In this document: in pieces, positions 17,596 through 28,161 of the stretch | How the letters are laid out: every line of letters starts with the position of its first letter | How positions within the stretch are numbered: position 1 is the stretch's first letter | Source: Comamonas testosteroni | GTDB lineage: Bacteria; Pseudomonadota; Gammaproteobacteria; Burkholderiales; Burkholderiaceae_C | DNA: 64,000 nt | Reading direction: 5' to 3' | Assembly (NCBI RefSeq): GCF_000761245.1 | Contig: NZ_AWOR01000068.1 | Coordinates: 62,001-126,000 of the forward strand | The notes under the pieces: generated by a model | What the model saw: the letters and a program-made list of their open reading frames with translations, nothing else | Databases searched by the model: none | What the model was told of the DNA's origin: nothing | Made by a program: the position numbers and the translations under genes

Positions 17596-17729
17596 TGGTG
17601 CAGCAATATCTGCCTGAAGCCCTGAGCTTGTGCCGAAGTCATGAAGCCGGTTGCGAGGCAGGGTAGCCAGTCAGCTGAAGCGAAATCAGACGCTTGAGGC
17701 GAAAGAAGATTTACAAGAAAGCTTGATCG

Positions 17730-17996
17730 ATGAGCATAGAACTCCCCAAACACGCACAGCAGCAGGCCATTGCCTCCATAGAACGCTATTTCCGCGAAAA
17801 CATGGACGAGCCCATCGGCAATATGCAATCCGGTGCCCTGCTGAATTTCTTTCTCGCGGAAATAGGCCCCAGCATCTACAACCGTGCCGTGGCCGATGTG
17901 CAGGAGAACCTGCAGGCCCGGCTGCAGGAGCTGGACTATGAAGTGGGCAAGGAAGAATTCAGCTACTGGACGGCCAAACGCACAAGCAAGCGCTGA
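17730..17996 (+). CDS. DUF2164 family small protein
   Basis: The 88-residue protein matches DUF2164: an acidic helix (ASIERYFRENMDEPIGN), then ALLNFFLAEIGPSIYNRAV and VQENLQARLQELDYEV. The family has no known function. It is followed after one base by a second small gene and then by sbcD, all on the same strand. Confidence 0.82.
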   Translation: MSIELPKHAQQQAIASIERYFRENMDEPIGNMQSGALLNFFLAEIGPSIYNRAVADVQENLQARLQELDYEVGKEEFSYWTAKRTSKR

Positions 17997-17997
17997 A

Positions 17998-18276
17998 ATG
18001 ATTCCTGCCAGACGCCTGCAAGCAGCTTTGCGGCTGGATCAGCCGGCACCGACTGCCGCTGCGTTGGAGAAACTGGCTCATGCCCTCAGGGATGAAGGCA
18101 TGAGCCAGGTCGCGCTCTACCGCCTGTACCAGGGCGAACATGCGCGCGGCGACCTCGACGAACTGCGCCTGGAGGCGCTGGCCGAGACCATGGATCGGAT
18201 CTGGGGTGGCGGCTGGGCCAAAGGCCATGCATTGTTCGAACAAGCGCTGTCGCAAGCACGGCTGGATAGCGAATAA
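17998..18276 (+). CDS. Small hypothetical protein
   Basis: The 92-residue protein starts at an ATG one base after the DUF2164 stop codon and is predicted to be mostly helical and soluble, with no signal peptide or membrane segment. Its middle (LAHALRDEGMSQVALYRLYQ and DELRLEALAETMDRIWGGG) resembles small Betaproteobacterial proteins of unknown role. I do not recognise a named family. Tight coupling suggests co-translation with DUF2164. Confidence 0.65.
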   Translation: MIPARRLQAALRLDQPAPTAAALEKLAHALRDEGMSQVALYRLYQGEHARGDLDELRLEALAETMDRIWGGGWAKGHALFEQALSQARLDSE

Positions 18277-18324
18277 GACAGCGCCTGCGCCCGCCAGCCG
18301 GTCCGGCTGGCATACCATCGCCGC

Positions 18325-19569
18325 ATGCGTCTTCTCCACACCTCCGACTGGCATCTGGGCCAGCACTTCATGGGCCAGAGCCGCCAGGCCGAACATCAGG
18401 CCCTGATTGACTGGTTGCTGCAGCAGGTACAGGCCCATCAGGTCGACGCCGTGCTGATTGCCGGCGATGTGTTCGACACCGGCGCACCGGCCAGCTATGC
18501 GCGCGAACTCTACAACCAGCTGATTGCGCGGCTGCACCAGGCCGGTGTGGGCCTGCTGATTCTGGGCGGCAACCATGACTCGGTCAGCGTGCTCGACGAA
18601 AGCCGCGAGCTGCTGACCTACCTGGGCGCCCAGGTGGTCAGCTCGACCGGCGACGAGGCCCGGCATGTGATCACGCTGCCGCTGCGCGGCACGGCCCGCA
18701 AGCCGGGCTGCATCGTCTGCGCCCTGCCCTTCATCCGCCCGCGTGATGTGCAGCAAAGCCAGGCCGGACAAAGCGCGCAGGACAAGCAGCAGGCACTGCA
18801 AACCGCGATAGCTGCCACCTACCTGCGCGTATATGCCGCAGCCCTGCAGCAGCAACAGACGATGCAGGCCAGCCTGGGCGAGCGGCTGCCCATCATTGCC
18901 ACCGGCCATCTGACCACGGTGGGAGCCAGCAGCAATGAATCGGTGCGCGAGATCTATGTGGGCGCACTGGAGGCCTTTCCCACCAATGCTTTTCCGCCAG
19001 CCTGCTATATCGCTCTTGGCCATATCCACAAGCCGCAGCTCGTCGGCGGACTCGATCACATTCGCTACAGCGGCTCTCCCATTGCGCTGGGCTTTGACGA
19101 AGCCAGGCAGACCAAGCAGGTACTGCTGGTGGACCTGGATGCCGACGGGCTGCAGACCGTCACTGCCCTGCCCGTGCCGGTGTTCCAGCCCATGGCCTCC
19201 ATCGCCGGCACTCTGGCGCAGATGCCTGCCTTGCTGGAATCTGCCTCGGCCCAGGCACAGGCCGATCGGCCGGTCTGGCTGGAGGTGACGGTGCAAGATG
19301 ACGACTACCTGTCCGACCTCACGGCGCGCGTGCAGGCCATGGCCGAGTCACTGCCCGTGGAGATTCTGCGCATCAAGCGCCAGCGCGGCCAGGCTGCGGC
19401 ACTGCTGTCCGGCGAGGCCCGCGAGTCACTGGATGAACTCACTCCGCTCGATGTGTTTGCGCGTCGACTGGCCCAGGAGAGCCTGGAGCCGCCGCTGCAA
19501 TCGGCGCTGACCGAGCGCTATCAACAGGTGCTGCACGGCCTCCACGACGAGCAAGGAGCAGCGGCATGA
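18325..19569 (+). CDS. sbcD: Exonuclease SbcD, nuclease subunit of SbcCD
   Basis: The 414-residue protein has the Mre11/SbcD metallophosphoesterase motifs in order: TSDWHLG (Asp8, His10), [21 protein letters not shown] and LGHIHKPQ. These bind two metal ions for nuclease activity. With SbcC it forms a complex that cuts hairpins, cruciforms and protein-blocked DNA ends. The stop codon overlaps the sbcC start by 4 bases, showing translational coupling. Confidence 0.95.
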   Translation: MRLLHTSDWHLGQHFMGQSRQAEHQALIDWLLQQVQAHQVDAVLIAGDVFDTGAPASYARELYNQLIARLHQAGVGLLILGGNHDSVSVLDESRELLTYLGAQVVSSTGDEARHVITLPLRGTARKPGCIVCALPFIRPRDVQQSQAGQSAQDKQQALQTAIAATYLRVYAAALQQQQTMQASLGERLPIIATGHLTTVGASSNESVREIYVGALEAFPTNAFPPACYIALGHIHKPQLVGGLDHIRYSGSPIALGFDEARQTKQVLLVDLDADGLQTVTALPVPVFQPMASIAGTLAQMPALLESASAQAQADRPVWLEVTVQDDDYLSDLTARVQAMAESLPVEILRIKRQRGQAAALLSGEARESLDELTPLDVFARRLAQESLEPPLQSALTERYQQVLHGLHDEQGAAA

Positions 19570-22500
19570 GAATTCTCAAACTACGCCTGAAGAACCTGAA
19601 CTCGCTCAAGGGCGAGTGGAACATCGACTTCACCGCTGCCCCCTTTGCCGACAACGGCCTGTTTGCCATCACCGGCCCCACGGGCGCGGGCAAGTCCACG
19701 CTGCTCGATGCCATCTGCCTGGCGCTCTATCACCAGACGCCGCGGCTCGACAGCATCAGCGGCAGCAACGACATCATGACGCGCCACACCGGCGAGTGCG
19801 AAGCCGAGGTGGAGTTCGAGGTCAAGGGCGTGGCCTATCGCGCCTTCTGGAGCCAGCGCCGCGCGCGCGGCAAGCCCGACGCAGCCCTGCAAGCGCCCAG
19901 GGTGGAGCTGGCACTGGTGGCGGACGGCAGCATACTCACCACCCACGTCAAGGACAAAACCCGGCGCATCGCCGAGATCACCGGGCTGGACTTTGCACGC
20001 TTTACCAAGTCCATGCTGCTGGCCCAGGGCGGCTTTGCCGCCTTCTTGCAGGCCACGGCCAATGAGCGTGCCGAACTGCTCGAAGAGCTGACCGGCACCG
20101 ATATCTACGGCCGCATCTCGGAGAGCGTCTTTGCACGCGCACGCGACGCCCGCCAGGCCCTGGAAAAGCAGCAGGCCCAGGCACAGGGCATGCAGTTGCT
20201 GGATGCCAGCACGCGCGAGCAACTGCAATCCCAGGCGGCACTGCTGCAGACCGGCTTGACGGATCTGCAGGCACGCCACCAGCAACTGCAAACCGTGCAA
20301 CGCTGGCAGGCGCAAACCATGCAGGCCATGCAGGCAGTGCAAGAGGCCCGCAGTGAACAAGAGAAAGCCCGGCAAGCGCTGAGTGATGCCGCGCACGATT
20401 TGCTGCGTCTGCAGGCCCACGGACCTGCGCAGGCAATCCAGCCCATGCACCAGCGCTGGCAACTGGCACAAGGCCAGCAAAGCGAACAGGCCGCGCAATT
20501 GCAGCAACTGCATACCCTGCGGCGGCAAGCCCAAAGCGCGCAATGGCACCAACACCAACAGGCCCGGCAATTGGCTGACGCTCAGCAGCAGCAGTCAAGG
20601 CTGCAGCTGGAGTCTGCCCAGAATCAGCAGGCTAATCTGGCCGCATGGCTGCAGGTCCATGCCAGCCACGCCCTGCTGGGCGAGAACCTCAGCGGCTGGC
20701 GCGAGCAGCTGCAGCAAGGCCAGCAACTGCAACGTCAAACCGTCCAGGCAGAAGGCCAGATGACGCAGTTGCAGAAGGCCGCCCGGCAACTGCAGCAGCA
20801 AGCAGATGCACAGAAGCAGCAATCCACGCAGTCGACACAGCAAGTCTCCCAGACGCTGCAACAGCAGCAGGCCGCAGAGCAAGCCCTGCAGCAGCAACTG
20901 CTCACGCACGGCAGCCTGCCTCAGTTGCGCAGCCACTGGCAAAACGCTCAGCGCCAGCTGCATCACTGGCAGCTGTTGCAGGAGCATGCCGCGCTGCGCC
21001 AGCCCCTGGACGTACAGCAGCAGCGCAATGCGCAGGCGTTGAGCGACGTTGATGCCCGCATTCAGCAGCAGCTTGCACAACGCGACGACTTGCGTGCGCA
21101 GTACAAGGCGCTCAAGGACAAGGTGGCCGACAAGCAAGCCCTGCTTGACCAGGAGCGCCTCATCCAAAGCCTGCAAGAGCACCGCGCCGCGCTGCAGCCC
21201 GGCGATGCCTGCCCGCTGTGCGGATCGCACGAGCACCCTGCCATCACCGAGTACGCCACGCTGGATGTATCTGCCACTGCCGCTGCGCTGCAGCAAGCAC
21301 ACAGCGAACTAGAGTCACTGCAGCGCCTGGGCGAGCAGCTGAACACCGCGCTGGCCACTGCCCAGGGTCAGCGGCACCAGCAGCAGGAGCAGCACCAGGT
21401 CATTGCCCAGCAGATTGAGAAATGGCTGGCACGCTGGGCTGACCTGCGCGCACAGAGCGCAGTGCCGCTGGATGAGGCGGCATGGCAACAGCCCGATGCA
21501 CTGCGCACCGCTTGCGCTGAAGCCGGGCAGCAGATTGCACAGTTGCAGCAGAGCCTGGCCGATGCCGAAACTGCCGAACGCCAGCTGCAACAGGCCAAGG
21601 ACGCCTGCCAGGCGGCTGTGCAACACCAACAGCAGATCGAGCATGCACAGGCCAGTACCCAGCAGGCTCTGCAGAACAATCTGACGCAGCAGCAGCAGAC
21701 CGACCAGGCACTGCAAGCCTTGATACAGCAGGCCGGCGACCTGCAAAATCGCTTGCAGCTTGCTCTGCAGACGGCAGGCTACGCATTGCCCGACAGCGCG
21801 GACACCGCAGAGTGGCTGGCTGCACGCCAGCAGGAATGGCAGCAATGGCAGCGCCAGCAACAGGCAATGCAGGAGCTGACCCAGCAGATCGACCTGCTGC
21901 AACGCCAGGTCGAACAAGCCGCAGAGGATGCCGAGCACTGGCTGCAACGCAGCCTGGCCCTGCCCGATCTGCCCGCCGACGCCACCGCCTGTACAGCACC
22001 ACCCGCCGCCACGCTGCAGGACTGCAGAGTTCTGCTCGAGCAGACTGCGCAGCAACTGGCCACGCTGCAAGGTCAGGAAAGCCAGGCACAAGCCACGCTC
22101 GAGCAGCTGCAGCAATCGACGCAGCAGACCCTGGTCGAATGGCAGCAGGCGCTGCAGGCCAGTCCGTTCTCCGACGAAGCGCAGTACACCGCAGCTCTGC
22201 TGTCCGATGCCGAACAGCAAGGTCTGCAGGCACTGAGCAACCAGCTTCAGGGCGCGGCACAACGCGCAGCCGCCTTGCAGGCAGACGCCAGCCGGCGCCT
22301 GACCACACTGCAGACACAGGCGCTCAGCGATGAAGCACCCGAAACCATTACCGAGCAGATTACCCAGCTGGAAGCCGAGCGAGCCCAGCAGGCCGAGCAA
22401 CTGGGCGCCCACCGCGCCCGCCTCAAAGATGACGATGACCGCCGCGCTGGCCAGCAAGCCTTGCTGGCCCAGATTGCCGAGCAGGAAAAAGACTGCGACC

Positions 22501-22997
22501 TGTGGCAGCGGCTGGACGGTCTGATCGGCTCCGCCAGGGGCGACAAGTTCCGCAAATTTGCACAGGGGCTGACGCTGGACCATCTGCTGCATCTGGCCAA
22601 CCGGCACCTGGAGCGCCTGCACGGTCGCTATCTGCTGCGGCGCAAGCCCACGGGCGAGCTGGAGCTGGACATCGTGGACGGCTGGCAGGGCGATGTGGCG
22701 CGCGACACGCGCACGCTCTCCGGCGGCGAGGCCTTTCTCGTCAGCCTGGCACTGGCACTGGCACTGTCCGATCTGGTCAGCAGCAAGACCTCGATCGATT
22801 CGCTATTCCTGGACGAAGGCTTCGGCACGCTGGACGGCGACACGCTGGAGATGGCCCTCGCCGCGCTCGATGCACTCAATGCCAGCGGCAAGATGATTGG
22901 CGTCATCAGCCATGTGGAAGCGCTCAAGGAGCGTATTCCGGCGCAGATCCGCGTGGAAAAAGCGGCCGGAATCGGTTACTCCAGACTGGTGATCTGA
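19566..22997 (+). CDS. sbcC: Exonuclease SbcC, SMC-like ATPase subunit of SbcCD
   Basis: The 1143-residue protein has the Walker [10 protein letters not shown] at residues 37-45, a long coiled coil interrupted by the zinc hook CPLC (Cys549/Cys552), a second coiled coil, and then the C-terminal ATPase half with signature LSGGEAF (about 1050) and Walker [12 protein letters not shown]. It is the Rad50-like partner of SbcD. The coiled coils are strikingly rich in glutamine, with runs such as QQQQ and many QQ pairs, more than expected for a typical SbcC. Confidence 0.95.
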   Translation: MRILKLRLKNLNSLKGEWNIDFTAAPFADNGLFAITGPTGAGKSTLLDAICLALYHQTPRLDSISGSNDIMTRHTGECEAEVEFEVKGVAYRAFWSQRRARGKPDAALQAPRVELALVADGSILTTHVKDKTRRIAEITGLDFARFTKSMLLAQGGFAAFLQATANERAELLEELTGTDIYGRISESVFARARDARQALEKQQAQAQGMQLLDASTREQLQSQAALLQTGLTDLQARHQQLQTVQRWQAQTMQAMQAVQEARSEQEKARQALSDAAHDLLRLQAHGPAQAIQPMHQRWQLAQGQQSEQAAQLQQLHTLRRQAQSAQWHQHQQARQLADAQQQQSRLQLESAQNQQANLAAWLQVHASHALLGENLSGWREQLQQGQQLQRQTVQAEGQMTQLQKAARQLQQQADAQKQQSTQSTQQVSQTLQQQQAAEQALQQQLLTHGSLPQLRSHWQNAQRQLHHWQLLQEHAALRQPLDVQQQRNAQALSDVDARIQQQLAQRDDLRAQYKALKDKVADKQALLDQERLIQSLQEHRAALQPGDACPLCGSHEHPAITEYATLDVSATAAALQQAHSELESLQRLGEQLNTALATAQGQRHQQQEQHQVIAQQIEKWLARWADLRAQSAVPLDEAAWQQPDALRTACAEAGQQIAQLQQSLADAETAERQLQQAKDACQAAVQHQQQIEHAQASTQQALQNNLTQQQQTDQALQALIQQAGDLQNRLQLALQTAGYALPDSADTAEWLAARQQEWQQWQRQQQAMQELTQQIDLLQRQVEQAAEDAEHWLQRSLALPDLPADATACTAPPAATLQDCRVLLEQTAQQLATLQGQESQAQATLEQLQQSTQQTLVEWQQALQASPFSDEAQYTAALLSDAEQQGLQALSNQLQGAAQRAAALQADASRRLTTLQTQALSDEAPETITEQITQLEAERAQQAEQLGAHRARLKDDDDRRAGQQALLAQIAEQEKDCDLWQRLDGLIGSARGDKFRKFAQGLTLDHLLHLANRHLERLHGRYLLRRKPTGELELDIVDGWQGDVARDTRTLSGGEAFLVSLALALALSDLVSSKTSIDSLFLDEGFGTLDGDTLEMALAALDALNASGKMIGVISHVEALKERIPAQIRVEKAAGIGYSRLVI

Positions 22998-23005
22998 AGC
23001 CTGGT

Positions 23006-23971
23006 TCAGGTGCCGGGCGGAGGTGGCGGCATCATGCCCGGGCGCGGCGGCCGCATGCCGCCGGGCCGCCCCGGACCTCCAGGCCCACCTGGGCCGCCTG
23101 GCGGCATGGAGCCCTTGACCTGGCAGAGCTTGTCGGCACTGTCGCTACGCACCACCACGGTCTTCGATGCCAGCATCACCCCTGCCAGGTTCTGCACATC
23201 GAAGACATAAGGTGTCTTGTCCGGCTCCTGCCCGACCACGTTGTCCACATCCAGGCGGGTATCGGGCTGGCCCTTGTCCTTGTAGAGCGGCGCCTGCGCA
23301 AAGATTTCGCTGTTGAGCGCATCGCTGAACAACAGCTGGCTGGTCAGCCACGATGCAGCGCTGTCCGCCGGGTCGTAGCTGCCTTGCAGAATGCGGAAGT
23401 GCACATGCACGGCACGGCCTCGATACCAGCCGGGGTAGCAGCTGTCGAAGCGCGCCACGCCATTGCCGTCGGTGCGCTGATAGCCGCGAAAGAACTGCTT
23501 GTTCACATCGGCGGCATCGTTGTTGCACATGCGGTGAATCTGGCCGGAGTAACCGCCCGTGTGATTGGTATGCCAGATCTCCACAATCGTGCCCGCCACC
23601 GGCTCGCAGCGCTCGTTGACCACGCGAATCTGCATATGCAACGGCAGGCCATTCCAGCCATCGCTGATATCCATGCGCTCGGGCGACAGCGTATGGCAGG
23701 GGCCTATGGTGGCCTCGCAGCTCAGGCGGCAACTACCCGCCAGCCCGGCACCGGCAAACGGATTGATGCCGCGCACGGCAGCGGTGATGGCCTTGGTACC
23801 ACCGCTGAGCCATGGCGCAGCGGCTTGCCCCCCGCTCCTCACCGACTGCGCAGCGGGAGCTGCGCAGCCGAGCAGGGGAATGACGGGCAGCGCCCCCAGT
23901 ACAGCACCGGAATGCTGCAGCCAATGCCTGCGGGTAAGCGGTGGGAAAGAGTCGGAGGATGAATGGGACAT
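23006..23971 (-). CDS. Exported intradiol ring-cleavage dioxygenase-like protein
   Basis: The 321-residue protein begins with an RR-containing export signal (LTRRHWLQHSGAVLGALPVIPLLGC); the cysteine may be a lipobox. The central domain is intradiol dioxygenase-like: GTIVEIWHTNHTGGYSG, then RTDGNGVARFDSCYPGWYRG and RAVHVHFRI, which supply the tyrosine and histidine iron ligands of catechol and protocatechuate 3,4-dioxygenases. The C-terminal 33 residues are almost only Pro, Gly, Met and Arg. Cytoplasmic dioxygenases lack both the signal and the tail. It is convergent with sbcC at 8 bases, which fits a single-gene unit. Confidence 0.82.
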   Translation of the reverse strand: MSHSSSDSFPPLTRRHWLQHSGAVLGALPVIPLLGCAAPAAQSVRSGGQAAAPWLSGGTKAITAAVRGINPFAGAGLAGSCRLSCEATIGPCHTLSPERMDISDGWNGLPLHMQIRVVNERCEPVAGTIVEIWHTNHTGGYSGQIHRMCNNDAADVNKQFFRGYQRTDGNGVARFDSCYPGWYRGRAVHVHFRILQGSYDPADSAASWLTSQLLFSDALNSEIFAQAPLYKDKGQPDTRLDVDNVVGQEPDKTPYVFDVQNLAGVMLASKTVVVRSDSADKLCQVKGSMPPGGPGGPGGPGRPGGMRPPRPGMMPPPPPGT

Positions 23972-24311
23972 GGAGCTTGGGCATCAAGTCAGACTGACTG
24001 CATGCTAGTGCACGGCCAGGCATTCAGGCGCTTGCCTTGCGAGCTTTACCGCAACGATACATCCACGCAGCGCCCCCCCAAATTACCCTAAACCGGCAGA
24101 TCTCCGACACTGCCAAACACTCACCAATCCATAGCAATCACCACTTTAACTTCGGGCGTAATCGTTTGATTTCACTAAGAAAAAATCAAGACTTCAAGCC
24201 GCCATCCGCCCATCAAGTCTGGTGTTAACCCTCTGCGCCGGCCTGTCACTCGCTTCAAAGATGCATGCACTGGCGGAAGGCCAGGATAACCACCATGAGG
24301 AGATGAAGTAG
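23972..24311. other. Intergenic region between dioxygenase-like gene and TRAP transporter 1
   Basis: This 340-base gap carries the divergent promoters of the two units. It is clearly richer in A+T than its neighbours around 24060-24200 and includes an inverted repeat TTGATTT (24166-24172) / AAATCAA (24183-24189). No coding region is supported. Confidence 0.5.
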
Positions 24312-25427
24312 ATGACACAGGAGACCCAGAAAACCGGCCGCCGCAACCTACTCAAAGGTGCCGCGGTGGCTGCTTCCGCCATGTCCGTGCCCATGATAAG
24401 CACGGCCCAGACCACGTCCTGGCGCTTTCAGAGTACCTGGCCAGCCAAGGATATTTTTCACGAGTTTGCCCAGGACTTCGCGAAGAAAGTCAACGACATG
24501 ACCGGCAACCGCCTCAAGATCGAGGTGCTGCCTGCCGGCTCCGTGGTGCCTGCGTTCCAGTTGCTGGATGCGGTATCCAAAGGCACGCTGGATGGCGGGC
24601 ACGGCGTGATTGCGTACTGGTATGGCAAAAGCCAGGCCGTAGCGCTGTGGGGGTCCGGGCCGGCCTTTGGCATGGATGCCAATATGGTGCTGGCCTGGCA
24701 CAACTATGGCGGAGGCAAGGAGTTGCTGGACGAAATCTACGGCGGCCTGAAAATGGACGTGGTCTCCAAACTCTACGGCCCCATGCCGACCCAGCCGCTG
24801 GGCTGGTTCAAGAAACCCGTGGCCAAGGTGGAGGACCTCAAGGGACTGAAATTCCGCACCGTCGGCCTTGCCGTGGATGTGTTTACGGAGATGGGTCTGG
24901 CAGTGAACCCGCTGCCTGCCGGTGAGATCGTTCCAGCCCTGGATCGCGGCCTGCTGGATGCCGCCGAGTTCAACAATGCATCCAGCGACCGCGTGCTGGG
25001 CTTTCCGGATGTGACCAAGAACTGCATGCTGCAAAGCTTTCACCAGTCGAGTGAGCAGTTCGAGGTGCTGTTCAACAAGACCAAGTTCAACGCCCTGCCG
25101 GCCGAGATCAAGTCCATCATCGAGTACGCCACCCAGGCCGCCAGCGCCGACATGAGCTGGAAGGCCACCGACCGCTATGCCAAGGACTATGCAGAGATGC
25201 AGTCCAAGCAAGGCGTGAAGTTCTACAAGACACCCGACGCCATCCTGCGCGCCCAATTGGCCGCCTGGGACAAGGTGACATCCAAGAAGGCCGCCGAGAA
25301 CCCCATGTTCAAGCGGGTGATGGACTCCATGCGCACGTTTGCCCAGCGCAGCGGGCGCTGGCAAAACGATACCGACCTCGACTTCAAGATGGCCTGGAAC
25401 CACTATTTCGCGCAAAAGCGCAGTTGA
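24312..25427 (+). CDS. TRAP transporter 1, periplasmic substrate-binding protein (DctP family)
   Basis: The 371-residue protein has a twin-arginine-like signal (GRRNLLKGAAVAASAMSVP) and the DctP fold: FQSTWPAKDIFHEFAQDFA, IEVLPAGSVVPAFQLLDAVSK, and the conserved KGLKFRTVGL segment that carries the carboxylate-binding arginine. It most resembles the TakP-type binders of 2-oxo or 2-hydroxy monocarboxylates (for example the GPMPTQPLGWFKKPV stretch), but the ligand is inferred. It begins a P-Q-M operon. Confidence 0.88.
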   Translation: MTQETQKTGRRNLLKGAAVAASAMSVPMISTAQTTSWRFQSTWPAKDIFHEFAQDFAKKVNDMTGNRLKIEVLPAGSVVPAFQLLDAVSKGTLDGGHGVIAYWYGKSQAVALWGSGPAFGMDANMVLAWHNYGGGKELLDEIYGGLKMDVVSKLYGPMPTQPLGWFKKPVAKVEDLKGLKFRTVGLAVDVFTEMGLAVNPLPAGEIVPALDRGLLDAAEFNNASSDRVLGFPDVTKNCMLQSFHQSSEQFEVLFNKTKFNALPAEIKSIIEYATQAASADMSWKATDRYAKDYAEMQSKQGVKFYKTPDAILRAQLAAWDKVTSKKAAENPMFKRVMDSMRTFAQRSGRWQNDTDLDFKMAWNHYFAQKRS

Positions 25428-25536
25428 TTGCGGCACGGCGCAGCCCAGAAGGGGCTGCGCCTGCCTCCCGTAGTCCCGCCCCGGCAGGCGGGCATCTCCT
25501 CTTCGCACCTCGCTGCCTCACGCAGCGGAGACTGCC

Positions 25537-26109
25537 ATGCAAAAAATTCTGCTTGCTGTCGATGCGTTCTCGACCTTTATCGGCAAGGTGGCGGCCTGGG
25601 CCGTGGTGCTGCTGACAATGCTGATCAGCTGGGAGGTGTTCTCCCGCTATGCACTGAACAAACCTCACGCCTGGGTGCTGGATGCACAGATCATGCTCTA
25701 CGGCACCATGTTCATGCTGGCCGGCGCCTACACCCTGTCCAAGAACGGCCATGTGCGCGGCGATGTCCTCTACGGCTTCTTCAGCCCGCGTGCGCAGGCT
25801 GCCGTTGATCTGTGCCTGTACATCCTGTTCTTTCTGCCTGGCGTGCTGGCCCTGACATGGGCCGGATGGACCTATGCCCGCGAATCGCTGGACATTCGCG
25901 AGCAGACCTTCTCTGCCCATCCGTTGCCGCTGTATCCATTCAAATTCATGATTCCGCTGGCCGGTGGCGTGCTGCTGCTTCAGGGCCTTGCTGAGATCGC
26001 CCGCTGCATGCTGTGCCTGCGCGACGGCCAATGGCCCCGCCGCAGCGCAGACGTGGAAGAAGTGGATGTGGAAAAGCTCAAGGAAATGGTGCAGGAGGGA
26101 AAAGCATGA
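25537..26109 (+). CDS. TRAP transporter 1, small permease (DctQ family)
   Basis: The 190-residue protein has four membrane helices and the DctQ-type ISWEVFSRYALNKPHAWV motif between helices 1 and 2. The cytoplasmic C-terminus ends in an acidic tail. It couples the binding protein to the large permease and overlaps that gene by 4 bases (ATGA). Confidence 0.9.
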   Translation: MQKILLAVDAFSTFIGKVAAWAVVLLTMLISWEVFSRYALNKPHAWVLDAQIMLYGTMFMLAGAYTLSKNGHVRGDVLYGFFSPRAQAAVDLCLYILFFLPGVLALTWAGWTYARESLDIREQTFSAHPLPLYPFKFMIPLAGGVLLLQGLAEIARCMLCLRDGQWPRRSADVEEVDVEKLKEMVQEGKA

Positions 26110-28043
26110 AGATGCGCAAGGAACTGTGGTTCGGCTTTTCCATCATGGCCCTGGTCGTGCTCTCGGCCATCGTGCTGCTGCTGGGCGTAGAAAACATCAC
26201 CAACGGCCATCTGGGCCTGCTGATGCTTTCGCTGGTGGTGGTCGCCATCATGCTGGGCTTTCCCACGGCCTTCACGCTGATGGGCATGGGCATGATCTTC
26301 ACCTGGCTGGCCTATGAGCGCGATACCACACGCACACTGGATTTGATGGTTCAGTCAGCCTACAAGAGCATGACCAATGACGTGCTCATCGCCATCCCCC
26401 TTTTCGTCTTCATGGGCTATCTGGTCGAGCGCGCCAACCTGATCGAAAAGCTGTTCAAAAGCATGCACCTGGCCATGGCCCGCGTGCCGGGCTCGCTTGC
26501 TGTGGCCACGCTGGTGACCTGCACCGTGTTTGCCACCGCCACCGGCATTGTGGGCGCCGTGGTCACGCTCATGGGCCTGCTGGCACTGCCCACCATGCTG
26601 CGTGCCGGCTACAGCACGTCCATGGCGGCAGGGGCCATCACGGCGGGTGGCTGCCTTGGCATCTTGATACCGCCTTCGGTGCTGCTGATTCTCTATGGCG
26701 CGACAGCAGGCGTTTCCGTCGTCCAGTTGTATGCCGGCGCTTTCTTCCCTGGCCTGATGCTTGCCGGCCTGTACGTGGGCTACGTGATTCTCATGGCCAA
26801 GATCAAGCCGGCCTGGGCACCACCGCTGTCAGCCGCCGAGCGCCAGGTAGCTCTACCGCCCCTGACGCGCGAGCTGCCCGCCACCGCTCAGCAATACGCC
26901 CCCATGCGCCTGCTGGCCGCACTCAAAGGCCAGCGCAATGCACAGGTACCCACGGGCTACCTGCTGCGCCAGCTGGCCGTGGTGGTTCTGCCCGGAATGC
27001 TGTTCCTGCTGCTGGCTGCCAGCAGCTGGCAGGCAGTGACAACGCCGAAGGTGCAGGAACAGTTCGAGATCCAGCCCATAGGCATGGAAAGCGGCAGCTC
27101 CTCGAGCTCCGGCACAGGCCTGACCGAGCCGCCCATAGAAGGTGGCTTGCAGGAACCACCAACCGAAGGAGGGCTGCAGGAGCCGCCCGGCTCGGAGTCC
27201 TCCAGCACAGTGGCAGCAACGGCGCTGGCAGAGCCTGAAACAGGCAGCAACGCACCGGGCGTGCCTGCTGCCAGCCAGGCTGAAACCCAGCCAGCCCCCA
27301 CCTGGTGGTGGATTGGCTTTGCAATGCTGGGGGCTTGCACCGCACTGTTCTACCTGTTTCTGAGTTTTGCGCGGCTGGAAATCTTCAAGATGCTGCTGGG
27401 CTCGTTCTTTCCGCTGGTAGTGCTGATCCTGACCGTACTCGGCTCCATTGTCTTTGGCCTGGCCACGCCGACCGAAGCGGCTGCCATGGGCGCCTTGGGC
27501 GGCTTTGTGCTTGCCGCTGCCTACAAGCGCCTGAGTCTCAATGTCGTCAAGGAGTCCGTGTACCTGACCGCCAAGACCTCGGCCATGGTCTGCTGGCTGT
27601 TTGTGGGCTCGGCCATTTTCTCCGCCGCCTTTGCGTTGCTGGGCGGGCAGGAGCTCATAGAGCGCTGGGTGCTGTCCATGAACCTCAGCAAGATCGAGTT
27701 CATGATCCTCTCCCAGGTCGTGATCTTTCTGCTGGGCTGGCCGCTGGAGTGGACCGAGATCATCGTCATCTTCATGCCCATCTTCATTCCCCTGCTCAAC
27801 CACTTTGGCGTTGACCCGCTGTTCTTCGGCCTGCTGGTGGCGCTGAATCTGCAGACGGCCTTCCTCTCGCCACCCGTGGCCATGTCTGCCTTCTACCTCA
27901 AGGGAGTGGCACCGCCTTCGGTGACGCTCAACCAGATCTTCCTGGGCATGATGCCCTTCATGGGCATACAAATCCTGGCCATCGTGCTGCTCTACATCTG
28001 GCCGCAGATCGGTCTGTGGCTGCCGCAACTGCTCTACAAATAA
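26106..28043 (+). CDS. TRAP transporter 1, large permease (DctM family) with long internal insertion
   Basis: The ATG at 26106 overlaps the dctQ stop codon and gives 645 residues, about 210 more than the other DctM in this window (432). Both halves are normal: GFPTAFTLMGMGMIF, GGCLGILIPPSVLLILYG near the start, and FGLATPTEAAAMGALGGF, ITEIIVIFMP-like and TAFLSPPVAMSAFY near the end. Between about residues 230 and 420 lies an insertion with two extra hydrophobic segments and a low-complexity loop containing the repeats EPPIEGGLQ and EPPTEGGLQ (341-358), then EPPGSE. The insertion is in frame and compositionally acidic, Ser/Pro/Glu-rich. Confidence 0.9.
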   Translation: MKMRKELWFGFSIMALVVLSAIVLLLGVENITNGHLGLLMLSLVVVAIMLGFPTAFTLMGMGMIFTWLAYERDTTRTLDLMVQSAYKSMTNDVLIAIPLFVFMGYLVERANLIEKLFKSMHLAMARVPGSLAVATLVTCTVFATATGIVGAVVTLMGLLALPTMLRAGYSTSMAAGAITAGGCLGILIPPSVLLILYGATAGVSVVQLYAGAFFPGLMLAGLYVGYVILMAKIKPAWAPPLSAAERQVALPPLTRELPATAQQYAPMRLLAALKGQRNAQVPTGYLLRQLAVVVLPGMLFLLLAASSWQAVTTPKVQEQFEIQPIGMESGSSSSSGTGLTEPPIEGGLQEPPTEGGLQEPPGSESSSTVAATALAEPETGSNAPGVPAASQAETQPAPTWWWIGFAMLGACTALFYLFLSFARLEIFKMLLGSFFPLVVLILTVLGSIVFGLATPTEAAAMGALGGFVLAAAYKRLSLNVVKESVYLTAKTSAMVCWLFVGSAIFSAAFALLGGQELIERWVLSMNLSKIEFMILSQVVIFLLGWPLEWTEIIVIFMPIFIPLLNHFGVDPLFFGLLVALNLQTAFLSPPVAMSAFYLKGVAPPSVTLNQIFLGMMPFMGIQILAIVLLYIWPQIGLWLPQLLYK

Positions 28044-28069
28044 CAAAAGGCCATCAGCACATAACTATC

Positions 28070-28161
28070 AAATGCATAGCTTACTTCTCTTGCTACATAG
28101 TAACTTCGTATTCATTTATATGAAAACATGAGATGGAACAAGCGCAAGAAGCTATCTTTTT
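28070..28161. repeat. Palindromic intergenic repeat, degenerate copy B
   Basis: The right arm CAAGCGCAAGAAGCT (28139-28153) followed by ATCTTTTT matches the right arm of copy E near 57350. The left arm (CATAGCTTACTTCT near 28075) is only partly complementary, so this copy has decayed. It lies 26 bases after the DctM stop. Confidence 0.5.
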
